Program-made: the position numbers and the translations under genes | Shown here: in pieces, positions 33,038 through 41,699 of the stretch | Layout: each line of letters begins with the position of its first letter | Numbering within the stretch: the first letter of the stretch is position 1 | Assembly: GCA_022841825.1 (NCBI GenBank) | Contig: JALHQT010000003.1 | Location: 594,843-658,842 of the forward strand | Origin: Anaerolineae bacterium | GTDB lineage: Bacteria; Chloroflexota; Anaerolineae; Aggregatilineales; Phototrophicaceae | Length of the DNA: 64,000 nt | Direction of reading: 5' to 3' | Notes under the pieces: generated by a model | The model's input: only the letters and a program-made list of their open reading frames with translations | What the model was told of the DNA's origin: nothing | Databases searched by the model: none

Positions 33038-34501
33038 TCAAGAATGGGCGAGATCTGCTCCGTCCACCGGCATAATTCCAGCGGCTTCAACAAGCCGAGG
33101 TACGATCGGTTCCCACCCAACCGCCATCAGATGGATGCCATGTACTGCCTGCAGCGCCTTGATACCCTCGATTAGCTCCAGCGCGATCTGATAGCCTTCT
33201 TCGGCTGCGCCATCGCCTGCCGCCTCCAGTCGCTTCATGATCGTCGCCGGGATCGTCACGCCGGGAATACGGTCATTCATATACTGTGCCATTTTCAGGC
33301 TCTTGAGTGGCGCTATGCCGACGAGGATGAACACCTTGTCGAGGACTCCACGCTTCGCCAGCGCATCCAGCCAGACTTCTAGACCCGCGAGGTCGAAGAC
33401 ACAGTTGGTCTGGAAGAACTGCGCGCCCGCGTTGACCTTCTTCTGCTCGCGCAGTGCCTGGAACTCTGGCTTGGATGCAAACGGCGATGCCGCTGCGCCC
33501 AGAAAGACTCGCGGTGGGGTCGTCAGGGCGCGCCCATCCAGATACCTGCCCTCGTCGCGCATCCGCCGCAAAATCCACAGCATCTGAATCGCGTCGAGAT
33601 CCAGGATGTCCGACCGTCCATAGGGCGCAGCACCCGTGCGGCTGTGGTCGCCCGTCAGGCACAACACATTGCGAATGCCGAGCGCATTGGCACCGATCAC
33701 ATTCGATTGAATTCCCATCCTCGTGTGTTCGCGAGCGGTCATCTGGAAGACCGGTTCAAGCCCATGTCGGACGGCGATAGCGCTGCATGCTACGCTCGAC
33801 ATGCGTGGCGTCGCCGAGGCGTTATCTGTGAAGTTGACCGCCGTCACGCAGGGTTTGAAGGACAGGAGCGTACGCTCCAGCTTGTCCGTCGCCGCGCTCA
33901 GTGGGGGCCCGATCTCCGCCGTGACGACGAACTCGCCCGCGCGCAACCGCCGTTCTAACTGTGAGATCGGCTCAGTGTAGGCGGGGGGGTGATATTCCGA
34001 GTCGCCCTGCCACCAGTTCGGCTGGCGCACCGGGACGAAGACCGAGTCCCAGGTCTGCCCGCGGGTGAGGGCATCGCGCGCGCTCAGACCGTCGATAACT
34101 GTTCGCACGCCGACCCTGCGCACCTGCTGAACGACATCCCACCAGGTTTCCGTGCCAGCTTTGTCCCAATCGACAGGCGGCAGCACTTCGAGCAGCTTGT
34201 CCTCGCGCCCCAGCGCGAACGAGCGCGAGTAGATCTCTGTCCAGACGCACGGTCGTGTTTCATCGACATAACACTTGTCGGGCAGCGAGCCGCCGCAGGG
34301 ACCGTTGCGCATCCCTTTCGGGCACTGCATATGGCAGATCATGGCGGTCTCCTGAAGCAGGCAGTTCCCGCACATGCGGCAGCCAAACAGCGGTCCTTTT
34401 ACCGAGCGTTCCAGCGCGGCGAGCATCCGCCGAGGCAGCGGCTCGTGCTTGAAGGGAAAAAACGGCGGCTGCCAACGCCGTGCCCGCGTGTAGAGTGGCA
34501 T
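33038..34501 (-). CDS. MetV-MetF fusion: methylenetetrahydrofolate reductase with N-terminal Cys-rich domain
   Basis: In this 487-residue protein, residues 1-130 form a cysteine-rich module (FGCRMCGNCLLQE, CHMQCPKGMRNGPCGGS, KCYVDETRPC) of the MTHFR_C/MetV type that binds an Fe-S cluster or zinc. From about 190 on it is a MetF barrel: VTAEIGPPLS, AVNFTDNASATPR, VLCLTGDHSR and AGAQFFQTNCVFD. MetF interconverts methylene- and methyl-tetrahydrofolate with FAD. In acetogens MetV and MetF are usually separate subunits; here they are one chain in the order V-F. It is the last gene of the corrinoid operon and 11 bp from the methyltransferase, so it would oxidise or supply methyl-H4folate. Confidence 0.88.
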   Translation of the reverse strand: MPLYTRARRWQPPFFPFKHEPLPRRMLAALERSVKGPLFGCRMCGNCLLQETAMICHMQCPKGMRNGPCGGSLPDKCYVDETRPCVWTEIYSRSFALGREDKLLEVLPPVDWDKAGTETWWDVVQQVRRVGVRTVIDGLSARDALTRGQTWDSVFVPVRQPNWWQGDSEYHPPAYTEPISQLERRLRAGEFVVTAEIGPPLSAATDKLERTLLSFKPCVTAVNFTDNASATPRMSSVACSAIAVRHGLEPVFQMTAREHTRMGIQSNVIGANALGIRNVLCLTGDHSRTGAAPYGRSDILDLDAIQMLWILRRMRDEGRYLDGRALTTPPRVFLGAAASPFASKPEFQALREQKKVNAGAQFFQTNCVFDLAGLEVWLDALAKRGVLDKVFILVGIAPLKSLKMAQYMNDRIPGVTIPATIMKRLEAAGDGAAEEGYQIALELIEGIKALQAVHGIHLMAVGWEPIVPRLVEAAGIMPVDGADLAHS

Positions 34502-34512
34502 GTGGAACCCCT

Positions 34513-35376
34513 TCAGACAGCCTGTACCTTCAGCTTTTCGAGCACGCGGTACATCCTGATGTAGCCCATACTGGTTTCGTCGCGTCCCAGCAGCAGATCA
34601 ATGGCGCGCACGGCAAGCGCGATCTTGTTCGGATTGCAGATTGGCGCGTTGACGCCGGCGCTGATCAACTGCGTCATGAAGGCGATATTGATGAGTTCTC
34701 GTTCCGGCATCCCAAACGAGGCGTTGCTGGCACCAATCGCCATGTTGGCGTCGAGTTTATCGCGCAGAAGTCGGGCGGTCGCCAGGGTCACCAACGCAGA
34801 GTTTGGGTCGGTTGAGATGGTCGTCGAGAGCGGGTCGAACAGGATGCGGTCAGGGGCGATGCCATGCTGCGCGGCGGCTTCGAGGATGCGCTCCGCCGTG
34901 GCGAAGCGCACCTGCGGGTCCATTGGGATGCCTTTGCCATCGGGGAGGCAGAGCGCGATCACCGCCGCGTCGTATGCGGCGACAATCGGCAGGATATCGC
35001 GCAGCTTGTCCACCTCGCCATTGACAGAGTTGACGAGTGGGCGACCTTTTGCCGCTTTCAACCCGGCTTCGAGCGCTTTGGGATTCGCCGAGTCGATGCT
35101 CACGGGGACATCGATCGCCTGCTGTACAAGTTCGACAGCTTTTGGCAACACGGCGACTTCATCTACACCTATCGCCCCGACGTTTACGTCGATCACGCGC
35201 GCACCCGCCGCGTACTGCGACTGAGCATCTTTGGCGATGCGGCTCAGGTCGCCCGCCTGGAGTTCGGCGGTGAATGCCTTACGTCCGGTTGGGTTGATGC
35301 GCTCGCCGATCATGACTGTCGGCTCGTTGGGGCTGATGAGGGTGATGCTGGTGATGCCGCGCAGTTCTGTTTGCAT
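34513..35376 (-). CDS. Methyltetrahydrofolate:corrinoid methyltransferase (DHPS-like fold, AcsE/MtrH/MT2 type)
   Basis: This is a 287-residue pterin-binding TIM-barrel protein. Signature blocks are MIGERINPTGRK, ARVIDVNVGAIG (pterin Asp/Asn), VSIDSANPKALEA, LVNSVNGE and AIGASNASFGMP. These are found in AcsE, CmuB-like and other methyl-H4folate methyltransferases and differ from folate-synthesis FolP. It moves a methyl group between the corrinoid protein encoded at 37190 and tetrahydrofolate. It begins 2 bp after the reductive-activator stop and leads into the MetF gene, which places it exactly at the pathway step before methylene-H4folate. Confidence 0.92.
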   Translation of the reverse strand: MQTELRGITSITLISPNEPTVMIGERINPTGRKAFTAELQAGDLSRIAKDAQSQYAAGARVIDVNVGAIGVDEVAVLPKAVELVQQAIDVPVSIDSANPKALEAGLKAAKGRPLVNSVNGEVDKLRDILPIVAAYDAAVIALCLPDGKGIPMDPQVRFATAERILEAAAQHGIAPDRILFDPLSTTISTDPNSALVTLATARLLRDKLDANMAIGASNASFGMPERELINIAFMTQLISAGVNAPICNPNKIALAVRAIDLLLGRDETSMGYIRMYRVLEKLKVQAV

Positions 35377-35378
35377 GA

Positions 35379-37193
35379 TTATTCATCCCATGGGGTGGGC
35401 AGCAGGCGCAGCGCCTGACTGAAACGGTCTTTGAAATCGGCATGGGCGGGCAGCTCGACAACTTGAATTCGCCTGACCATACGCCGAGCGGCGGCGCGCT
35501 CGCCCTCGTTGAGCAGCAGGCGCTTTGCCCCGGTGCCCGCCGCGTTGCCAATCTGATGAATCTGTTCGAGCGGCAGCGGCGGCAGCAAGCCGATGGCAAC
35601 CGCGCTGGCGGGGTCGATGTACGAGCCGAATGCGCCCGCCAGCACGATGGTGTCGATGTCGCTTTCGTGCAGCTCTGCCATCTCGACCAGCAGCTTGCTG
35701 CCCGCGCGTATCGCCGCCTTTGCCATCTGGATTTGCCCGATGTCGTGGCGGCTGAGGACGATGGGACGCCCGCTGTGCGTCGCTTCCGCTTCCGCCAGCA
35801 CGACCCACTGCCGTTCGCCCTCGCGCATGACCAGGGGATGCCCGCGCCGGAAGCCGCCCACCGGATTAAGGACATCCTGCTCGCGCAGGACGGCGATGCA
35901 GTCGATGACTCCCGATCCGCAGATGCCGACCGCCGGGCTGTCGTGAATGGTGCGGCAGCGCAGGCGGCCGTCCAGCCATACCACACGCTCAATCGCGCCG
36001 TCCGCCGCGCGCATCCCATGCGAGATCTTCGCGCCCTCGAAGGCGGGACCGGACGGCGCGGAACATGCCCAGTGCTGACCGCGCGCGGTCAGGCTGATTT
36101 CGGTGTTGGTGCCGATGTCGAGGTAGAGCGTCACGCCCGCCCGCGACCCCGCCTCGCTCGCCAGCAGCATCGCCACATGGTCTGCGCCGACGAAGCCCGC
36201 CACGCAGGGCGGCGTGTAAACCTGCGCACCCGCCGCACCCAGCAAGCCGAGCGCGCGCGCCGATGTGCTGAATTCCGACGAGACGGCAGGCACGTAGGGC
36301 GCAAGCCCAAGCTGGCTGACGGGCAGCCCGAACAGCAGATGGTGCATGGCAGTGTTGCCGACGGGGACGATCTCGACGATTGCGTCAGTCGAGACGCCCG
36401 CCTGCTCGCACATCAGCGTCATCAGGCGGTTGAGTTCGTCGATCAGCACCGACTGTAAACTTCGCGCGCGTGCGGGGTCGCGGTTTGCCAGCGCCAGCCG
36501 CGACATGACATCTTCGCCAAAGGCGATCTGTGGGTTGGTCGCGCCGACGGTGGACAGCGTTTCGCCCGTCTCCAGGTTGACGAGATAGCCTGCCAGCCCG
36601 GTCGTGCCGACATCAACCGCGAATCCGAGCGGTGCCGTCCCAGGGGGTAAGAAAGCGACGACGCGCTCGCCCTGCGCGACCATGCGCGTGCGCCAGTTGT
36701 GCGCGCGCAGGAGCGGCGACAGCGTCGCCATGACGGGCGCATCAAACAGCCAGCCTTCATCGCCTGCCAACCGTTCCCAATCCCCGCGCACATCGGTGAC
36801 ACTCGGCGCTGTGCAGCTCAGGTCATAAACCTGAATGCTCGGTTCGAGCGCGACGTCCGTATCGCCGCCTTCGACCTGGCTGCGCTGTGCGACGGTTTGC
36901 GTCTCGCGCGGAATGTCGACGACAATGTCGTCGTCGGTATCCACGACCTGCGTCTGACAGGCGATGCGCACCGAGCCATCCGCTTCCCAGGGATAGAGCA
37001 GCCCAATTTCGATGTCGTTGAGCGGCGTTACACTGCCGCTGAGAACGCGGATACGGCAGTTGCCACACGTCCCCGCTCCACCGCAGATGGCGCTGATTCC
37101 GACGCCTGCCCCCTGGGCGATGTCGAGGATCGACTCGCCGGGGATGGCTGCAGCGCGCTTGCCAGACGGCTGAAAGATGACCTGACTGCTCAT
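35379..37193 (-). CDS. Reductive activator of corrinoid proteins (RACo/RamA-like, 2Fe-2S + ASKHA/DUF4445)
   Basis: This is a 604-residue protein. The N-terminal 2Fe-2S ferredoxin domain (about 1-95) has ICGGAGTCGNCRI and IACQTQV as Cys ligands. The large C-terminal ASKHA ATPase-like domain has FAVDVGTTGLAGY, YLDIGTNTEISL, VGICGSGVIDC and VLAGAFGSYIDP. The architecture equals RACo of acetogens, which uses ATP and low-potential electrons to return Co(II) corrinoid to Co(I). The gene overlaps the corrinoid-protein gene by 4 bp (ATGA) and precedes the methyl-H4folate methyltransferase, so it is the repair component of this methyl-transfer system. Confidence 0.93.
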   Translation of the reverse strand: MSSQVIFQPSGKRAAAIPGESILDIAQGAGVGISAICGGAGTCGNCRIRVLSGSVTPLNDIEIGLLYPWEADGSVRIACQTQVVDTDDDIVVDIPRETQTVAQRSQVEGGDTDVALEPSIQVYDLSCTAPSVTDVRGDWERLAGDEGWLFDAPVMATLSPLLRAHNWRTRMVAQGERVVAFLPPGTAPLGFAVDVGTTGLAGYLVNLETGETLSTVGATNPQIAFGEDVMSRLALANRDPARARSLQSVLIDELNRLMTLMCEQAGVSTDAIVEIVPVGNTAMHHLLFGLPVSQLGLAPYVPAVSSEFSTSARALGLLGAAGAQVYTPPCVAGFVGADHVAMLLASEAGSRAGVTLYLDIGTNTEISLTARGQHWACSAPSGPAFEGAKISHGMRAADGAIERVVWLDGRLRCRTIHDSPAVGICGSGVIDCIAVLREQDVLNPVGGFRRGHPLVMREGERQWVVLAEAEATHSGRPIVLSRHDIGQIQMAKAAIRAGSKLLVEMAELHESDIDTIVLAGAFGSYIDPASAVAIGLLPPLPLEQIHQIGNAAGTGAKRLLLNEGERAAARRMVRRIQVVELPAHADFKDRFSQALRLLPTPWDE

Positions 37194-37741
37194 CCACCTT
37201 TGCTTTCGATCATTGCCTTTGCTTTGCGCGCTGCCGACGCTGCGTCTGGCGCGTAGCCGTTCGCGCCCACCTCGTCGGCATATGTCTGGGTGACGGGCGC
37301 ACCGCCGATGATGATCATCACCTTGTCGCGCACACCCGCCGCCTGCATAGCTTCGATGGTCGTTCGGATGTTGGGCATGGTGGTCGTCAGAAGCGCCGAC
37401 ATGCCGATGATGTCGTAACCCTCGTTCGCCGCTTCGATGAAGCGTTCAGGCGGTACGTCGATACCCAGGTCTTTGACCTCGAACCCCGCGCCCTCCCACA
37501 TCATGATGACCAGCGACTTGCCAATGTCATGGATGTCGCCCTGTGCGGCGATCAGCATCTCTGGGACAAAGATTTCGCTTTCCTCGAACAAACGCCCAAC
37601 TTCCTGCATTCCGGAGATCAAGCCGTCCTGGAGCAGGGTGTTTGGGTCTGCGCCTTCCGCCAGCGCTGCCTCGATTTTGGCAGTGGTCGTCTTCGCGTCG
37701 CCTTCGATGACGGCGGCGCGGATGTCTTCGAGCAGCGACAT
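37190..37741 (-). CDS. Corrinoid (B12-binding) methyl-carrier protein, MtaC/MtbC-like
   Basis: This is a 183-residue protein. A helical cap domain (about 1-85) precedes the Rossmann B12-binding domain. The cobalamin signature is AAQGDIHDIGKSLV (D-x-H-x-x-G, His as lower cobalt ligand), followed by GMSALLTTTMPN and IIIGGAPVTQTYADEVGANGY. The length is slightly below MtaC but complete. It accepts a methyl group from the UroD-like protein encoded just upstream and passes it to the methyl-H4folate methyltransferase. The start is 4 bp from the UroD-like stop, so expression is tightly coupled. Confidence 0.94.
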   Translation of the reverse strand: MSLLEDIRAAVIEGDAKTTTAKIEAALAEGADPNTLLQDGLISGMQEVGRLFEESEIFVPEMLIAAQGDIHDIGKSLVIMMWEGAGFEVKDLGIDVPPERFIEAANEGYDIIGMSALLTTTMPNIRTTIEAMQAAGVRDKVMIIIGGAPVTQTYADEVGANGYAPDAASAARKAKAMIESKGG

Positions 37742-37744
37742 GGT

Positions 37745-38950
37745 TTAGGCTCCCTCGCGTGCGGGCGTTGGCGATGTGCGAATCGCGATGTCGTACATCG
37801 CCAACACATTTTCTAGCGGCGTATCGGACTGAATATGATGCGAGCTGCACAGCACATAGCCGCCGTCGTGCCCCAGGACGCGGATACGCTCGCGAACTTC
37901 GTTCTGCACATCTTCAACGGTGCCGCGTGGCAGCGTCTTGATGATGTCGATGCCACCATGAAAGACGAGCCTGTCACCGAAATCCGCTTTCAGTCCTTCT
38001 GGCTCCATCCCTTTGGCGTCTGCCTGGATCGGGTTGAGGATGTCGATACCCAGGTCGATCAAATCGGGGATGAGCGGGCGCAGCGCGCCGTCGCTGTGAT
38101 ACATCACCTTGATGCCATAGCGCCGTGCGACTTCGACGATACGCTGGTGGCACGGGCGGATGAACTCCGCCCACATGGCTTTGGAGATGAGCAGCGATTT
38201 CTGGCTGGCGACGTCATCGTAGAAGTAGAGCGCGTCGAGTTTGTCGCCCGCGACTTCGCAGACGCGGTGGGTGTTTTCGACGTACAGGTCGGTGAGGCGC
38301 TCCATGATGTATTTGGGGATGTCCGGTTCCATCGCCATATCGGTCAGGAAGGCGGACATACCGCGAAGCTGCCAGGCGACCTCGAAGACCGAGCCGATGC
38401 GGAACCGCACATGGACGCGCCCGGCGTTGTTCAGGTGGTCGATGACCGCGGGCAGCGGCGAAAAATCCCACCAATCGGGTTGTGGGAAGGCGTAGGATTT
38501 GAGTTCATCGACGGTGGTGAAGTCCGCCAGGGGGTAACGGCAGTTCTCTTCGTAGGCACCGGTCGGGTTGCGCACCACGCGCATCTGACGACCGAGGATT
38601 TCGATCATTTCGCCATTGGGCAGCCGCTGTCGCCACATGCGGCAGGGTGTCGAGCGACTGAGGACATCCCACCATTCGATTTCGGCACCGGGTTTGAGCA
38701 CGGATGACGGCGGTGCACAGAACATATCGTAGGAGACGACACGGCAATCCACTTCGAGCAGGCGTAGGATCGCCTCGCGGGCAGGGTCGAAATAATCCGA
38801 TTTCCCAATGCCTGTAATATCGGGTTGGAAGTGCGCAAGGAGCTTGTCCCACACCTCATTGGTCGCCAGAAAATCTACCGGACAGCGATCGGGTGTCTGG
38901 TGAGCGAGCGCAGTCTGCACACGGTCAAAAGGCATAATCAAAGTCGGCAT
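37745..38950 (-). CDS. UroD-like methyltransferase, first gene of the corrinoid operon
   Basis: This is a 401-residue UroD-superfamily protein (DRVQTALAHQTPDRCPVDFLAT, YFYDDVASQKSLLIS, VMYHSDGALRPLIPD, LVFHGGIDIIKTL). Position in front of a corrinoid protein suggests the MT1 role: taking a methyl group from an unknown donor, by analogy with the UroD domain of CmuA. The metal motif is H-S-D-G, lacking the Cys of the MtaA H-x-C site, so the mechanism may differ from MtaA. ATG 38950 has AAAGG 7 bp ahead and is preferred to 38968. A TGTCTATA motif lies 40 bp before it. Possible donors include methoxylated aromatics, methylated amines or halomethanes. Confidence 0.82.
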   Translation of the reverse strand: MPTLIMPFDRVQTALAHQTPDRCPVDFLATNEVWDKLLAHFQPDITGIGKSDYFDPAREAILRLLEVDCRVVSYDMFCAPPSSVLKPGAEIEWWDVLSRSTPCRMWRQRLPNGEMIEILGRQMRVVRNPTGAYEENCRYPLADFTTVDELKSYAFPQPDWWDFSPLPAVIDHLNNAGRVHVRFRIGSVFEVAWQLRGMSAFLTDMAMEPDIPKYIMERLTDLYVENTHRVCEVAGDKLDALYFYDDVASQKSLLISKAMWAEFIRPCHQRIVEVARRYGIKVMYHSDGALRPLIPDLIDLGIDILNPIQADAKGMEPEGLKADFGDRLVFHGGIDIIKTLPRGTVEDVQNEVRERIRVLGHDGGYVLCSSHHIQSDTPLENVLAMYDIAIRTSPTPAREGA

Positions 38951-38989
38951 AAAGCAACCTTTCTGCATTTATTGGTTACTTTATACCTC

Positions 38990-38997
38990 TATAGACA
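38990..38997 (-). promoter_or_regulatory. TGTCYATA motif upstream of the corrinoid operon
   Basis: The minus strand reads TGTCTATA about 40 bp before the operon start. It lies inside CTCTATAGACAT (38987-38998), which recurs, inverted, upstream of the GntR gene. Confidence 0.5.
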
Positions 38998-39031
38998 TCT
39001 ATTCTAGTGACGAATGTCATGAGATAGGGAC

Positions 39032-40282
39032 TGTGGGGGATACTTTAGCCATCTGCGCTGGAAAGCTACAATCCGCAGTCGCATGTGATATCCAATCCCC
39101 AATGAGAACAATCGATGATGCGTCAATCCCTGCGCCAAGCGCTCCGTCAAGGATTCGTTTTTATCCTTCAGCGCGTTGAAGAACGCTTGAAACACTGGAC
39201 ACAGCCCAAGAACGTGGGTCTCCTGCCGGGAGCAGTCATCGACATGTCTCGCAGCAAATCCGAGTTAGTCGCTGAGAATGCTTTCTTGCGCCAACAGCTG
39301 ATTGTTCTGCGGCGTCAAACGAAACGCCCGGCATTGACTTCATCGGATCGAGGTTTGTTGGTTGTCCTCGCAGGTCGCATACGCACCTGGAAAGAGTCCT
39401 TGCTCATCGTCAAACCAGAAACGCTACTTCACTGGCATCGTAAGGGCTTTCGCTTGTTCTGGCGTCACAAGTCCAAAGCAAAGACACGACCGTCACGCGT
39501 ACCACCAGACGTCGTTCCCCTGATCCAAACGATGGCGCTCGACAATCGGTTGTGGGGTGTAAAGCGTATTCAGGATGAGCTTCACAAGTTGGGCTATTCA
39601 CTCAGTAAGCGCACAGTTGCCAAATACGTGCGCCAAGCCCGTCGAGCGCGCCCGCCTCGGCAGACTGGTCAGACCTGGGCAACCTTTCTGAGGAATCACG
39701 CGCATGACACCTGGGCGTGCGATTTCCTCCAGACATACGACCTGTGGTTTCGAGCCATCTTCGCCTTCATCATCATCGAGTTGGGTTCGCGACGCGTTGT
39801 TCACTTCGCTGTCACCCGCTCGCCAAGCGACCCTTGGGTGGCTCAACAACTGCGGGAAGCGACGCCGTTTGACGTGCACCCACGCTTCTTGCTGCGTGAC
39901 AACGACAGCAAGTACGGTGCAGCATTCGCCCGGGCTGCCAGCGGTATCGAGATACTCAGAACGCCGATTCGCGCCCCCAAGGCAAACGCCATTTGTGAAC
40001 GCTTTCTGGGAAGTGTCCGCCGTGAGTGTCTCGATCACCTGTGGATCGTCAATGAACGGCAGTTGCACGGAGTGATGAAGGAGTACGTGCAGTATTTCAA
40101 CACTGCACGACCGCACCAAGGCATTGGGCATCGCATCCCAGCAGCCCCTGCCGAGCCGGACACGCAAAGGAACATGGGAAGTAGAATCAGCGCATTTCCC
40201 GTTTTGGGAGGCTTGCACCACGCGTATCGGCGCTGCGCCTGACGCGTCGTTTCTCCCTCAGATGCGATAAGTAGCCCCCACA
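39032..40282 (+). mobile_element. Insertion sequence, copy 1 (intact), rve/DDE type
   Basis: This 1,251-bp element is bounded by TGTGGGGG (39032-39039) on the left and AGCCCCCACA on the right (inverted form TGTGGGGGCT, ending 40282). It contains one complete transposase gene. Two relatives in this window share the ends TGTGGGGGCTACTT. The left end has an imperfect version (GGATACTT). No convincing target duplication is visible. Confidence 0.8.
39115..40242 (+). CDS. IS transposase with integrase core (IS3/IS481-like)
   Basis: This 375-residue transposase is complete. An N-terminal helical part (LVAENAFLRQQLIVLRRQTKR) is followed by an HTH-like segment (LDNRLWGVKRIQDELHKLG) and an rve integrase core. 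The DDE triad is visible as WACDFLQTYD, LRDNDSKYG and NAICERFLGSVRRE. The C-terminus has the usual YFNTARPHQGIG. A second Met at 39118 corresponds to the start in copy 3. It sits between the corrinoid operon promoter region and the accessory island. Confidence 0.88.
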   Translation: MMRQSLRQALRQGFVFILQRVEERLKHWTQPKNVGLLPGAVIDMSRSKSELVAENAFLRQQLIVLRRQTKRPALTSSDRGLLVVLAGRIRTWKESLLIVKPETLLHWHRKGFRLFWRHKSKAKTRPSRVPPDVVPLIQTMALDNRLWGVKRIQDELHKLGYSLSKRTVAKYVRQARRARPPRQTGQTWATFLRNHAHDTWACDFLQTYDLWFRAIFAFIIIELGSRRVVHFAVTRSPSDPWVAQQLREATPFDVHPRFLLRDNDSKYGAAFARAASGIEILRTPIRAPKANAICERFLGSVRRECLDHLWIVNERQLHGVMKEYVQYFNTARPHQGIGHRIPAAPAEPDTQRNMGSRISAFPVLGGLHHAYRRCA

Positions 40283-40300
40283 ACCGCGTGAATAGGTTTT

Positions 40301-40382
40301 AGGAGTTACGCAGTTCAATCACTTTTGAGGTCAAGAATCAGCTCTGAATCGCGCCAATTCTTCTCTCAACTGCGTGACTCCT
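40301..40382. repeat. MITE-like inverted-repeat element
   Basis: The left arm at 40301-40317 begins AGGAGTTACGCAGTT, and the right arm at 40366-40382 is its inverted form; 15 of 17 positions match. The 48-bp middle has no gene. The ends resemble the terminal repeats of DDE insertion sequences, so this looks like a deletion derivative (MITE) or a solo end pair. A long-armed hairpin terminator for the subtilase gene is the alternative. Confidence 0.5.
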
Positions 40383-40423
40383 GGGTTTATTGCTACTACA
40401 CGGCTAACCTGAGTACTCATATT

Positions 40424-41683
40424 CTACCGGCACATCTGCGCCGCTGCTGCCTCCACAGGCTGGTTGCCATAGTTACCGCTCCCCAGCGCCAGACGTCCGT
40501 TGCGAATCCGGCACTGCGGCTGCGACTGGGTCATGTCCATAGCAACCAGCATACTCACGACGGGTGCTGCGAATGACGTCCCGGCACGAAATACGTCATC
40601 TGCAAACGGAAACCATGCGCCTGGCGCGCTGACATCGCCATTGTTCGATTGAATCCAGAATCGAAGGTTATCGCCTTCGTTCGCGCTGACGCTGAGTACT
40701 TCCGGCCAGCGGGCTGGATAGAAGGGCACGCGTTGCTTGAAATTGCCGGATGAGGCGATGGCGACGATGGTCATCCCGCGCGTCTGGCGGATCACATCCC
40801 TGAGCGGGTCATTTTGCAGCCGCGTGTTACCGAGAAGCTGCAAGACACGCAAATCCTGGGCGCGGTGCTCTGGTCTGGACCCGGAGGGCGTCGGACGAAC
40901 CTGACCAGCCTGATTGCCACGAAGCGACGGATTGTCGCGCGGCGCTTCTTCATCGGTGGTGGCGAGCGCGCTCGGATCGATGTACAGGACACGCGAATCC
41001 CGCAGGATAGAGCGCACATACTGGACATCGCCGCCTAACTGCTCGACCAGGGAGCGCTCCGGGTTGTCTACACGGGCGGCGACAAACTGCTGGATGTCGA
41101 AACCGAGCGCCTGGTCACGGCAAGGAATGAATACAAAGCTCAGGTTCAAGATTACGCGAGTGATCCCTAGGCCACGCAGTTCAGCCAGCGCTGCCTGGAC
41201 TTGGGGAACGATCAGATCGGAACGGTAACCATTCTCTCCGGCGATATTGACCTGCCGCAGTTGGATGTTTTCGACCATGGCCGGAGGCAGCAGCGTATGC
41301 AGCGATTCCAGCACTTCGTGGACGAGCCAGCCGTGTGATAGGGGTGTCTCGGCATCGCCCTGCGACGAGAAATCGTCAACGATCAAGATCGCGACCCGTT
41401 CGCTGCCCGTGCTGGAGTACGGCAATGTCCGCATGATCCATTCGGCGCTGGCACTCAGTCCGCTCACCATGATATCTTCGCCGTCCGGCGTCAGACCGCC
41501 TTCGCCAACCTCGCCCGCCGCCCCGGCGGTGCGGCTGTACGCCTGACCGAGAATCTGGTCGGGCGTGAGCGCGCAGTTCGCCTGGTCCAGCGGATCTCTC
41601 TGCGCGAACAGACCGGGCGCACTCAGCAGTAATCCCAGGATGACGGCCAGGCCAACCAGGATGCGTTTGGCTGTAGTATTCAT
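40424..41683 (-). CDS. Exported subtilisin-like serine protease (S8)
   Basis: This is a 419-residue protein with a clear signal peptide (MNTTAKRILVGLAVILGLLL, cleavage near GLFAQ). The S8 triad is recognisable: Asp in VAILIVDDFSS (about 103), His in LSHGWLVHEVL (about 117) and Ser in GTSFAAPVVSML (about 370). The oxyanion Asn is in VAIASSGNF. The Asp-His spacing is short and the motifs are divergent from classical subtilases. ATG 41683 has AGAGGA 5 bp ahead and lies 16 bp after the STAND-gene stop, so the two genes form an operon. The target and any activation mechanism are unknown. Confidence 0.8.
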   Translation of the reverse strand: MNTTAKRILVGLAVILGLLLSAPGLFAQRDPLDQANCALTPDQILGQAYSRTAGAAGEVGEGGLTPDGEDIMVSGLSASAEWIMRTLPYSSTGSERVAILIVDDFSSQGDAETPLSHGWLVHEVLESLHTLLPPAMVENIQLRQVNIAGENGYRSDLIVPQVQAALAELRGLGITRVILNLSFVFIPCRDQALGFDIQQFVAARVDNPERSLVEQLGGDVQYVRSILRDSRVLYIDPSALATTDEEAPRDNPSLRGNQAGQVRPTPSGSRPEHRAQDLRVLQLLGNTRLQNDPLRDVIRQTRGMTIVAIASSGNFKQRVPFYPARWPEVLSVSANEGDNLRFWIQSNNGDVSAPGAWFPFADDVFRAGTSFAAPVVSMLVAMDMTQSQPQCRIRNGRLALGSGNYGNQPVEAAAAQMCR

Positions 41684-41699
41684 GAGAGTCCTCTCGGTG

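Noticed and set aside
35379..37193. RACo-like protein as a ferredoxin-linked oxidoreductase
   Set aside because: The C-terminal part has ASKHA nucleotide-binding blocks and no flavin or NAD site, and the operon context is corrinoid methyl transfer.
40301..40382. Inverted repeat as a CRISPR repeat or attachment site
   Set aside because: There are only two arms in inverted orientation and no spacer-repeat periodicity; no integrase of the tyrosine or serine type is adjacent.
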